The translations under genes and the position numbers were made by a program. From Ascaris suum (lineage: Eukaryota > Nematoda > Chromadorea > Rhabditida > Ascarididae): 64,000 nt of DNA. How positions within the stretch are numbered: position 1 is the first letter of the stretch; every line of letters starts with the position of its first letter. This document shows positions 54,520 through 64,000 of this stretch, in pieces. The stretch spans positions 11,584,345 through 11,648,344 of the forward strand of contig CM024188.1 of the NCBI GenBank assembly GCA_013433145.1, read 5' to 3'. The notes below the pieces were generated by a model, which worked only from the letters and a program-made list of their open reading frames with translations, was not told the DNA's origin and searched no databases.

Positions 54520-56720
54520 ATAACCCCCAACGGCACGCGGACGAAAGCAGGGGTTCAAGGGGCGGTAGGTATTTTGGGATGGATTTTTGCAGGAGTTTTC
54601 TGGATGTGAAGGAGATGGACTGATTAGTTTTTGGAGGTATACTGTTAGGGGAAATCCGGGAAAAATCCGGTCAGAAATATTTTTCATAGTTAAGCATTTT
54701 TGTTTATAATTTTTTTTGTGTGTGATGGATTTTTATTTTCTTTTCTGCTTGTGGTAGGGGAATTTACGGAGCATGTTATGGATGGGGTGTGGATTTGTAA
54801 AAAGTATTCCTGAATATGAAAATTTTTCCGGAATGTTTGCAAAGTATGGGGAACAATCCGGAAATGTTTATTTGCTCTTTATTTTTTTGATTTTTGGGGG
54901 GAATTTTTCTACGACCTCTTGGAAGTATGGGATTATAGGTGTATGTGAAGAAAATTTGTGGATATTTGTGGAAAAAATTTCAAAAACTTGTGGAAAAAAA
55001 ATTTCAAAAAAAACTTGTGGATATCCGTTGGGGATCCGGAAAATCATTTTTCCGCCATATCTCGGTTGGAATTCGTTCAATTAGGTTGAAATTTTTTTTT
55101 TGTTATTCGTGGTTCTAGATCAGCTACCCGAATCCTTGAAAAATTTCCGGATTGAACGAAAAAAGTCGGCAAAGTGCCAACTTCATTCTTATAACTCTTT
55201 TCCCGTTACAGCTACACTTTTCATATCAAGTAGTGATTTTCATCGTATATCATAACTGTTGCAATGAAATAAGTTTGGTTTTCATGAAATCCACGGTTTT
55301 CTGGATATTCATTAATTTCTATATGTACGGGCATAAATTTTTTTCAGAATAATCGTTGACGTGCGCCCCCACTGTCATTCGATGCCGCAGGCTATTTAAT
55401 TTCCAATGGTCTACAGCTTGCCTAGACGATCTCTACTCAAAAATTAGGAAATTCATTCGGCGAAGAAATAGTACGCAAAAGTGAGAGAAGCAGAGAAATC
55501 CGACTAATCCTTCATAACTTACCCAATTTTCAACCGATCTCGACCGGGTTTTTTATTCCACTCTGTATTCCCCTCTCTAGCCGAAATTTTAGGAGGTTCG
55601 AGTGAATCCGGCGGTATGGCAGTGAAAAGCGGTGATTTCTGGGAGTCGTGATTTAATTCCTGTCATAGCTGCACCTGCACAATTCCGCTCGCTCCACAAT
55701 GTCACTCGCACTCAGCGGGGAGCGAAGAGGAGACGCGCAGGTCGAGTGGTCAGTGCAGTGGGCTGACATGTGGGGCGAACTGGGTTCAGTGCGGGTCGCC
55801 GACCCGCTATCGCGGTTTTTCAAATCTCTCCCCAATTTCATTTTCCCCGGTTCAATTCATGTCAAATTGTAATTTCCATGACAACCACTGCACGCCGATG
55901 AAAGCAGGGGTTAAGAGGGGCGGCAGCCCCCCCTGGGGGGGGGGGTTAGGAAGGGCGGAGCCCCCTGACCTTAATTTAGTACTGAAACAAAAAAATTTTC
56001 AATTAATAGGTTCGTTTTTTCGCTTCCACCTGCGAGCAAATTAGGTTCGGTTTCTCTCTTCTTTCTAGATTGTTTTATTTTTATCCTTTTCTTTTATAAT
56101 ATTTCAGTTTTTGATTGATCCATAGCTGAATTGTTCCTTATAAAAATTAATCCATGTGAATTTTCTGTACAAATGTGCGACAGTAGGTAATTCGGAATTT
56201 TTTTCTCCCCCAGAGTTCTGCTTACCAAGCAAGAGTTTACTTTTTCTAATACAACTTTAAATGCTCTATCAGATGGTATATAATTTGTTGTATTTCGGAA
56301 CAAAAGTTGAAGATCAATTCCACCCGACTGGATTTCCGAAATTTCGATCTTTGCGATTTTCGAGGTTTTCGTTCTCGACCGCTGTTTGATAAGAGTTGAA
56401 GCGGTCTTTTGATTTCTCGTTAGCTCGCGAGGAACTGTCGATCGGTGTGTGAGCTGTTGCCCGAGGACAAACAGGGGCCGAAAAAAAAATTCCGAAAAAT
56501 TGCAATTTTGTGATCCATGGGGATAGGAATAGTACAGGGAAAATTTGGAAAAATATCCTTTGCCTCCGATTTCGATAGCTTTGACACCAATCGATAGAGC
56601 TCGATGTGCTGATCGCGAATCTATGTAGTTCTGTCGCGTTCTATTTGATATTCCGGAAATATTAATGGCAGAATGTTGTGCACGAGAATAGTTCGTAGGC
56701 GAGGGAGAACTGTACACCAT
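54520..56720 (+). repeat. Interspersed repeat family A, copy 2
   Basis: Matches copy 1 over most of its length, but is longer because of an extra 200-odd bases near 55560-55800. It carries the GC-rich block twice in part: CGGACGAAAGCAGGGG at 54537-54560 and ATGAAAGCAGGGG with GGCAGCCCCC at 55895-55975. The last third (56340-56620) is almost identical to 57010-57285. Confidence 0.75.
55600..55810 (+). repeat. Possible tRNA-derived SINE inserted in repeat A copy 2
   Basis: Present in copy 2 but absent at the matching place in copy 1 (about 52080-52210). It contains GGTCGAGTGGTCAGTGCAGT, resembling a tRNA A box, and GGGTTCAGTGCG about 35 bases later, resembling a B box. It is GC-richer than its surroundings. 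No intact cloverleaf could be drawn by eye. Confidence 0.35.
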
Positions 56721-56726
56721 TATTTC

Positions 56727-57470
56727 TTCTTCCTGGACCTTTTATTTTTCATTCTTTTATGATCTCTTCTTTTATAATATTTGAGTTTTTGATTGACTTG
56801 TACGTGATTTGTTCCATGTAAAAATTATTTGATGTGGATTTTCTATTGAAAGTGCAATAATAGGTAATTCGGAATTTTTTCCTCAACCATGGTTAAGCCT
56901 AGCGAGTCACGGTTTGCCTTTTCTAACACAACTTTAAAAGCTCTATCGAAAGGCAAATAAATTCTTGTATTTCGGAATAAAAGTTGAAAACTGATTCCAT
57001 CCGACTGGATTCCCTAAATCTCGATTTTTGTGATTTTCGAGGTTTTCGTTCTCGACCGCTGTTTGATAAGAGTTGAAGCGGTCTTTTGATTTCTCGTTAG
57101 CTCGCGAGGAACTGTCGATCGGTGTGTGAGCTGTTGCCCGAGGACAAACAGGGGCCGAAAAAAAAATTCCGAAAAATTGCAATTTTGTGATCCATGGGGG
57201 TAGGAATAGTACAGGGAAAGTTTGGAAAAATATCCTTTGCCTCCGATTTCGATAGCTTTGACACCAATCGATAGAGCTTGATGTGCTGATCACGGATATG
57301 TGCATATTCCTAGGTCTGGGTACTTCTTTCCGGAAACAGTGCCAGAATGTTGTGCGCGAAAATAGTTCGTAAGCGGAAGACAGGCAGACACGCGCTGGAG
57401 TAGGTGACTCGCACTGAGCCATCCGATTGCAACCAGCGGGTAGTGCGTTGATCTCTCTTCATAATTTGAT
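56727..57470 (+). repeat. Interspersed repeat family A, copy 3 (3' part only)
   Basis: Starts at the TTCATTCTTTTATGATCT landmark and runs to a GACACGCGCTGGAG right end, matching the last third of copies 1 and 2. About 245 bases (57027-57273) differ from 56356-56602 at only a few positions. Confidence 0.85.
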
Positions 57471-57472
57471 CT

Positions 57473-58592
57473 ACCGACTGGATTCCCTACATCTCGATTT
57501 TTGTGATTTTCGAGGTTTTCACTTTGATCTACCTCCGCATTTCGATCTACCCGGACACTTTGATCTTGCTTATTGTCTTGATACACTTTGATCTACCTTC
57601 GCATTTTGATCTACCCGACACTTTGGTCTACCTTCGCATTTTGATCTACCCAGACACTTTGATCCACCTTCTTGCTTTGATACACTTTGATCTACCTCCG
57701 CATTTTGATCTACCCGGACACTTTGATCTACCTTCGCATTTTGATCTACCCGGACACTTTGATCTACCTTCGCATTTTGATCTACCCACACTTTGATCTA
57801 CCCAGACACTTTGATCTACCTTCGCATTTTGATCTACCCAGACACTTTGATCTACCTTCTTGCTTTGATACACTTTGATCTACCTTCGCATTTGATCTAC
57901 CCGACACTTTGATCTACCCAGACACTTTGATCTACCTTCGCATTTTGATCTACCCAGACACTTTGATCTACCTTGCATTTTGATCTACCTTCGCATTGAT
58001 CTTTTGATCTACCTTTGATCTACCTTCGCATTTTGATCTACCCAGACACTTTGATCTACCTTCGCATTTTGATCTACCCGGACACTTTGATCTACCGCAT
58101 CTACCCGACACTTTGATCTACCTACACTTTGATCTACCCGCATTTTGATCTACCCGACACTTTGATCTACCTTTGCATTTTGATCTACCCAGACACTTTG
58201 ATCTACCTTCGCATTTTGATCTACCCGACACTTTGATCTACACTTTGATCTACCTTCGCACTTTGATCTACCTTCGCATTTTGATCTACCCGGACACTTT
58301 GATCTACCTTCGCATTTTGATCTACCCGGACACTTTGATCTACCTTCGCATTTTGATCTACCCGACACTTTGATCTACCAGACACTTTGATCTACCATCG
58401 CATTTTGATCTAACCGACACTTTGATCTACCCAGACACTTTGATCTACCTCCGCATTTTGATCTACCCAGATACTTTGACCTACCAGACACTTTGATCTA
58501 CCTCCGCATTTTGATCTATTCCGGTGCGTTGACCCACCTTAATGCGTTTGATTGCCCTGACGTTTTGATCTACCTCCATGTTTCTGTCGGAG
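57473..58592 (+). repeat. TTTGATCTACC minisatellite, forward block
   Basis: Some tens of copies of a TTTGATCTACC core with short alternating spacers (TTCGCA and CGGACAC), giving a 17-19 base unit and a two-unit higher-order period near 36. It begins straight after a 45-base fragment that repeats 56997-57047 of repeat A. All frames translate as DLP-HFDLP or KVDQNAKVDQSV strings; this is translated repeat, not a gene. Confidence 0.95.
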
Positions 58593-58880
58593 TGGATCAA
58601 AATGCGAAGGTAGAACAAAGCAGATCAAAATATGAAGGCAGGTCAAAATGTGACGGTAGATCAAAATATCAATTTAGGCCAGAATATCAAGGTATACAAG
58701 AGTATGAAGGTAGATCAACGTGCTTCAAAATATAAGGGTAGTCAAAATGTGATGGTGGATCAAAATATTAAAGTACATCAAAACGTCAAGGCAGTCAAAA
58801 GTATGAAGTTCGATCAGAGCGCCAGAACACATCAAAATCAGAAGGTAGATCAAAATATCGAAGTAGAATAAAATATGAAG
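58593..58880 (-). repeat. TTTGATCTACC minisatellite, inverted block
   Basis: The core now appears as GGTAGATCAAA (for example GGTAGATCAAAATATC), the reverse complement of the block to its left, in more diverged units. A short stretch at about 58920-59015 returns to the forward orientation. Confidence 0.9.
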
Positions 58881-59084
58881 GTAGATCAGAAAGAGGTTCA
58901 AAGATCGCCTTCGTCTGCATCATTTTGGTGTACCTTCATACTTTGATCTACCTCGATCTACTTTCATATTTTGATGTCTCGTTTTGATCTACGTTTATTT
59001 TGATCTACCTTCAGTTTTGTTTTGCCCCGCCAAGAAACCTTGACCGTGGAATGGGCCACACTAGCTAACGAAAGGAAACTGGAA

Positions 59085-59440
59085 ACTGGAAGTTTTAACA
59101 GAATCAGGATGTCTGCAATGGTACTTCGCAAGTCACCCGATTCGCATTCCCGGATTTTGCCCACGAACAAACGAGCCTAGATCCTGGGCCACATGATCTT
59201 ATGAAAGAAAAATTTCCTCGAAACTCAAACACTGAAGAGAGAGAGTCTCTGCAAACTCCCCTAAGTAGCGAACACATATTTCAAAAACTTTCCACCTTCC
59301 CGTCCCCTGGTTTTGTCCACCAACAACCCCGCCTAGGCGTCGGGCCATATCATCTTATGGAAGAAAAATCTTCCTTCAACTGGAAGAAAAAGTGTTCCTT
59401 CAACTGGAAGACTAAAGAAAGTGAGAATATATGCAATGAT
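59085..59440 (-). repeat. Family C, inverted copy
   Basis: Reverse complement of units in 53812-54490. For example ATGATCTTATGAAAGAAAAA followed by CTCAAACACTGAAGAGAGAG mirrors the third unit at about 54140-54200. About two units. Confidence 0.8.
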
Positions 59441-59451
59441 AGTTAACTATG

Positions 59452-59490
59452 ACTCGCGCCTTCGGCGCTTGGAAAGACAGAAGACGACGT
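59452..59490 (+). repeat. Short dispersed motif (ACTCGCG..TTCGGCGCT)
   Basis: GACTCGCGCCTTCGGCGCTT plus GGAAAGACAGAAGA. Related copies at 60522-60549, 60557-60596 and 60605-60640, and inverted at 62700-62735. Confidence 0.7.
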
Positions 59491-59499
59491 AATGGACCA

Positions 59500-59640
59500 C
59501 AAACCACACTATAGGCCACACAGACACACCACACACCCGCGCATACACATCACACACACATACAATACATGCCCACATCAGACAGAGCCTCTCTACACAC
59601 ATTCTTCCTCCACACACCACACATACATGCCACAGCGAGT
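59500..59640. repeat. CA-rich tract
   Basis: Degenerate (CA)n with CACACCACAC words. It opens a Cys/Val-rich minus-strand frame that is not a gene. Confidence 0.8.
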
Positions 59641-59924
59641 CGTCTAAAAAAAAGAATACACTTCCCTCAAAAGAACTCATAAACACAAACCCGCACCCCA
59701 AACGGAATAAAATCCTCTCCTCCCGACATTATTTCCGATCTCAGCCGGAGCAGCAACCGACTGCGCAATCCGATGCTTGCAATCTGGAGGAAATTTCGTC
59801 GAAAACGTATGCACTCCCTTTATAACACACCTTTTAGCCCTCTGGACGAGCAGCTGCATTGGTTGCATCCAGCTCGTCCTATGCTCCTATTTGATACCAT
59901 AAACACTTGTGCAAGTGCGTTGAT

Positions 59925-60290
59925 TGAGATTTGCGAAGCGCGGAAACGCTCAAATGTGAAAAACGGCATGTATACATATATGTACGCTTTTCACACACTT
60001 GCACTATACACATCCCCACCAAAAAATAAACCCCTGGAAAGCGCAAAATTTCCAAGACTTTCTTCAAAAAAATGACATCCCTTCACCGAGGCGTTGTTGA
60101 GATAACGTTGATGAAAGAGTAAAATGGCTTACGATCTTTTGTATTAAATATTAAATTTTAAAGAAAGTTATCGCATCACGCTGGCGAAAAAAAATTAGTG
60201 ATGATCTGTATAGAATAGATCATTGAGGCGTTGTTGAGATAAAGTTGACGAAACAGTAAAATGGCTTACGATCTCCTGTATTAAATAAAT
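59925..60290 (+). repeat. Family E repeat, copy 1
   Basis: Contains GAAAAACGGCATGTATACAT, CATCCCCACCAAAAA, and the motif GAGGCGTTGTTGAGATAA twice (60088-60105 and 60225-60242), each followed by AAAATGGCTTACGATCT. It matches 62215-62600 in the same orientation. Confidence 0.75.
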
Positions 60291-60549
60291 ACTAGCGCGT
60301 GTTACACTTGTTCACGTATCACACTTTTCCACATCATACGCGAAGTATTTTGCGAAAAACCGGATCAAACTTCGTCCATCCTGGGTTGAGATACGACATG
60401 GGAGAAATCAGGGACCCGCACAACGACACACGCACCCTGCGCCACGCCCCCGCATCTTTTCTCGCAGACCACATCACTCACCAAGTCATAGAAAGACACT
60501 AGGCCAAGTAATACACAACAGACTCGCTGGGAAAGACAGAAGAAGATAT
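60291..60549 (-). repeat. Family B inverted repeat, left arm
   Basis: Near-perfect reverse complement of 62690-62960. Shared words: TTTTGCGAAAAACCGGATC, GAGATACGACATGGGAGAA, ATCAGGGACCCGCACAACG, CATCACTCACCAAGTCA. The short frames in the two arms encode almost the same string, but this reflects the repeat rather than a gene. Confidence 0.92.
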
Positions 60550-60639
60550 GGACAACAGACTCGCGCCATGGGCGATGGAGAGGGAGAAGACGAGGAAATG
60601 GATAAAAGACTCGCGGCTTCGGCGCTCGGAAAGGCAGCG

Positions 60640-61245
60640 CACCACAAACACACGCACGCACAACGCACACACAACATACACAAAAAACACACACGGCGCA
60701 CAAAGCACGACACACAAATACAGACACATAACCACATACGTATACGCAGTACAAACACCACCACACACCCACCACATCACAGGAGTATCTATTTTATGAC
60801 GCCACTGTAATGAGCTTATGCAAAACAGCAATGTACACCTCAACTATAAGTATGCAACACCACATACCACAACCACACAGCGTGCACACACACACAGTGT
60901 GCACATTCACACACACACACGCACACACACACAGTGTGCACACGTACACACACTGCACACCCACACGCACACTGTGCAAATGCACACACTGCCCCCTCCC
61001 CCCCCTCCCCCCGAAGCACGCAGTGCACACGCGCACGCACAATGTGTACATCCACCCACACTGTGCACACACACACACTATGCACACGCACACTGTGCGC
61101 ACGACACATACACTGCGCGCGCACACACACGCACTGCGCACACGTGCACTCACAGTGTGCACACGCACACACACCGTGCACACCCATCTGCACAAACTTT
61201 GCACACCCACACACACAAACATGCCGACGCACTCCTGAGCACACG

Positions 61246-61286
<41 letters not shown>

Positions 61287-61290
61287 CATC
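60640..61290. repeat. CA-rich region with recurring TGTGCACA
   Basis: About 650 bases of (CA)n broken by GTGCAC, CACGCA and one CCCCTCCCC run. It opens six long frames on both strands that all translate as His/Thr or Cys/Val repeats. Not coding. Confidence 0.92.
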
Positions 61291-61849
61291 ACTCACAGAC
61301 ACTCCACACTACACACGCATACACCACACGCCGTCCCATCTCTCCTTCCCTCCTTGCGCATACAACCTACAGGCAACACCACGCACAACGTATCACATCA
61401 CGTCCTTGACACCACAAATCACATCCACCCCCTCATTAAACACTCAATATTTACCACATTCGTTGAACGATATACAGCATCATGTACACTCGCCTAACAG
61501 GATGACACCTCACATAATCTATATATAGCACTAAACACGAAAAGAACAAAGACACCGCAAGCATATACCATCATTTTCCTCCCTACGCACGCTCTATATT
61601 CAAATACACCCCCCACATACAGCACAACAATCCACTCCCCCGGAATCCCAACACATACAAACACACACATGCCACATTGATCACATTAGTTGATCGATAT
61701 ATACCGTCATGTACACTTGCTAGGAGATTTAAGCTATATGCACAACATTCTAAACGCTAAACATAGAAAGAACTAAATAGTAACGTTGCGAACCTCTCTT
61801 GTTTACACACTTAAAGTACTGGAGATAAGCCCAAGTATGAATCAGCATC

Positions 61850-62110
61850 TCTAAAAGTTTATACACAACGACGAGAACACTACCCGAAGAAAGAGAGAAG
61901 GAGAGGAGGATACGAAACTTAGAGGAATATGGTTAGAATTGAGGAAACGAACCTCTACTATCTCTATGGCTTTTATTGCAGCACTTGTGCTAGGCACAAG
62001 GGAGGGGGGGGGGGGCTCCGCCCTCTTGTAACCCCCCACAAGGGTGCTGCAGCTCCCTTGACCCCCTGCTTTCGTGCACGTACAGTCGTTGTTGTGGATA
62101 TCGCATCGCA
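61850..62110 (-). repeat. GC-rich block of repeat family A, inverted fragment
   Basis: On the minus strand it reads GTGCACGAAAGCAGGGGGTC, then a GGGCGGAGCCCCC-type block, matching 52220-52310 and 55880-55980. Includes a G12 run at 62004-62015. Confidence 0.7.
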
Positions 62111-62214
62111 CACATCATGTATATGGGAAAACCTATACACAATCCCTCTCTCGACGTTACACCTGATAAACTAATAGCATAGAGGTGCTAAAACGAAATT
62201 CATTATTAAGGCAG

Positions 62215-62600
<386 letters not shown>

Positions 62601-62689
62601 ATATAGATTACCGTAATATTTCTTATATTAAATATTACTGCAATATATTATATTATATGCAATATATTAAAGTTAGTAATCTGTAATAT

Positions 62690-62960
62690 TTCTTCATCTT
62701 CTGTCTTTGCCAGCGCGGAAGGCGTGAGTCTGTTGTGTATTACTTGGCCTACTGTCTTTCTGTGACTTGGTGAGTGATGTGGTCTGTGAGAAAAGATGCG
62801 GGGGCGTGGCACAGGGTGCGTGTGTCGTTGTGCGGGTCCCTGATTTCTCCCATGTCGTATCTCAACCCAAGATGGACGAAGTTTGATCCGGTTTTTCGCA
62901 AAATACTTCGCGTATGATGTGGAAAAGCGTGATATGTGAACAAGTGTAACATGCGCTAGT
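62690..62960 (+). repeat. Family B inverted repeat, right arm
   Basis: Near-perfect reverse complement of 60291-60549; the arms differ at only about a dozen positions by eye, plus one small deletion near the inner end of the left arm. Roughly 2.1 kb lies between the arms. Confidence 0.92.
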
Positions 62961-64000
62961 TTCAACAAGATCTTGTTAAGAACTCCTCGAACCGTATGCG
63001 TAGATATTGACACTGATGCGTGCAATGATCTCAAAGGAGTTTCACGAAGGAAGAGTAGAAGTTTATTATACGAATGAAGACATTTGCATTGTTGCGAGAA
63101 GTGAGTGCTACGCCTATGAGAGCAGGTGAAAGAAATGACTGATCAGTGAGAGTACAATAAGAGTGCAATAAAAGTCAATAGCTTTTAGTAATATAGATGA
63201 GGTTAGGTTCATTGCGGAGAAGCCGTACATCCTCCACGTTACTCGTTTCGTACCCCTCGAAACAGAGATCCACTACGGCCATCTAGAGCAAGGACAAGCG
63301 AGGCTTTCCGTGCAACTACACACTGGAAACTCGTGTGATCACATGTTTAGGTATCACACCATTAATTAATCCAAAACAACATCCCTTTCAACCTACTGTA
63401 TCCTTGAAAGCATCTATTCTACCACAGCCGTATGCTTTAAGAAATTACTTCGTCAAAATTTCTAGGTCCAAAGATATTCCCAGTTGGAAGATGCGACAAC
63501 AGAACTGTGACGAATAGGCCGACCAAGAAAATACGCATCTAGAAACCCTATAGGAGTTTACGAATTAAGCTGAAGAAGCTTACACTATTAAAATCATAAG
63601 TAATTTCGTTCCCACCTATCTATCTTTCATTTTCTAAATGTTGTTCCGCTTATACAACCATAACCGGAAAAGAAGAGACAAGAGCATAGGTGCTTACAAG
63701 AGATGAAACAATAAAGGAAAAAATGTTTTGGCAATTCTAAAACGAATATTACAACTGACTAGATTATGCATCGACGCATGTCCATTCCTCATTCAGGGAA
63801 AGCATTTGCCGCGAAATCTAGGCCCAGATCTGAAATGAGATGAATCAACGTAATGGTGCGTACTATTTTAATGCATCCATGATTCTGTAAGCTTAACAGC
63901 TAACAGAAGACCAACATGAAAGCTTCTTTGCTGAGAAAGATGGCTGGGTGCAGGTTCAAGAAAAAGTTGGAGAAAAATTACTTCCAATTGAGCCATTCAG
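62961..64000. other. Right end, no recognised feature
   Basis: AT-rich unique-looking sequence. The only longer frame (63335-63517) has no recognisable product. Nothing can be supported here. Confidence 0.4.

Noticed and set aside
56094..57422. Minus-strand frames of 208 and 159 residues sharing a long identical string
   Set aside because: The shared string is the near-identical part of repeat A copies 2 and 3. The first frame also overlaps repeat sequence throughout, and no transposase motif is present.
57503..58871. Frames encoding HFDLP or KVDQNAKVDQSV repeats that look like a repetitive protein
   Set aside because: They are the minisatellite read in several frames and on both strands. 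There is no start context, unit lengths break the frame repeatedly and there are no splice sites.
60800..61528. Long overlapping frames of up to 236 residues on both strands
   Set aside because: All are His/Thr- or Cys/Val-rich translations of CA/TG repeats, open in several frames at once.

Overview
The window is nuclear DNA from a metazoan, almost certainly a clade V (strongylid or hookworm-like) nematode. The signs are large AT-rich introns, short exons behind pyrimidine-rich TTTCAG/TTTGCAG-type acceptors, and two recognisable animal genes whose exons join in exact reading phase. There are no bacterial-style operons, no CRISPR array and no phage. Most of the longer open frames are chance frames in T-rich introns or in repeats.

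Left part (1.8-12.7 kb, minus strand): five exons of a synaptotagmin of the Syt4/11 class (C. elegans snt-4-like). They encode a transmembrane segment, a basic linker, C2A, C2B and a C-terminal WHxL motif. C2A has lost two of its five calcium-binding aspartates, while C2B keeps an acidic set. The 5' exon with the start codon is not settled; a weak candidate lies near 24.0 kb. Between 12.7 and 24 kb I see no confident gene. A GC-richer island with a perfect cAMP-response element lies at 14.1-14.3 kb.

Middle part (26.0-42.2 kb, plus strand): a nearly complete type I phosphatidylinositol 4-phosphate 5-kinase gene (ppk-1-like), starting at 26042 just after a probable (trans-)splice acceptor. I place fourteen exons plus one optional exon. 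They cover the full lipid-kinase core: glycine-rich loop, catalytic lysine, MDYSLL, IIDILQ and the KKLEH specificity loop. Two points remain open: the reading phase between exons 9 and 10, and a choice of donors that would give two different C-termini. The two genes are transcribed divergently. In other animals both families act at membranes and synapses (PI(4,5)P2 synthesis and C2-domain membrane binding), but a functional link here is only inference.

Right part (42.2-64 kb): no confident gene. A diverged tandem duplication occupies 47.6-49.1 kb. From about 51 kb the sequence is a dense, rearranged block of repeats: three copies of one interspersed family (A), a roughly 160-bp tandem family (C) with an inverted copy, a GATC-containing minisatellite that switches strand, a pair of near-identical inverted repeats about 265 bp long, CA-rich tracts and long (TA)n tracts. 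No undescribed gene system can be supported from this sequence. The most unusual signals are the repeat architecture at 51-63 kb, the T-at-+3 splice donors and the possible alternative kinase tails.
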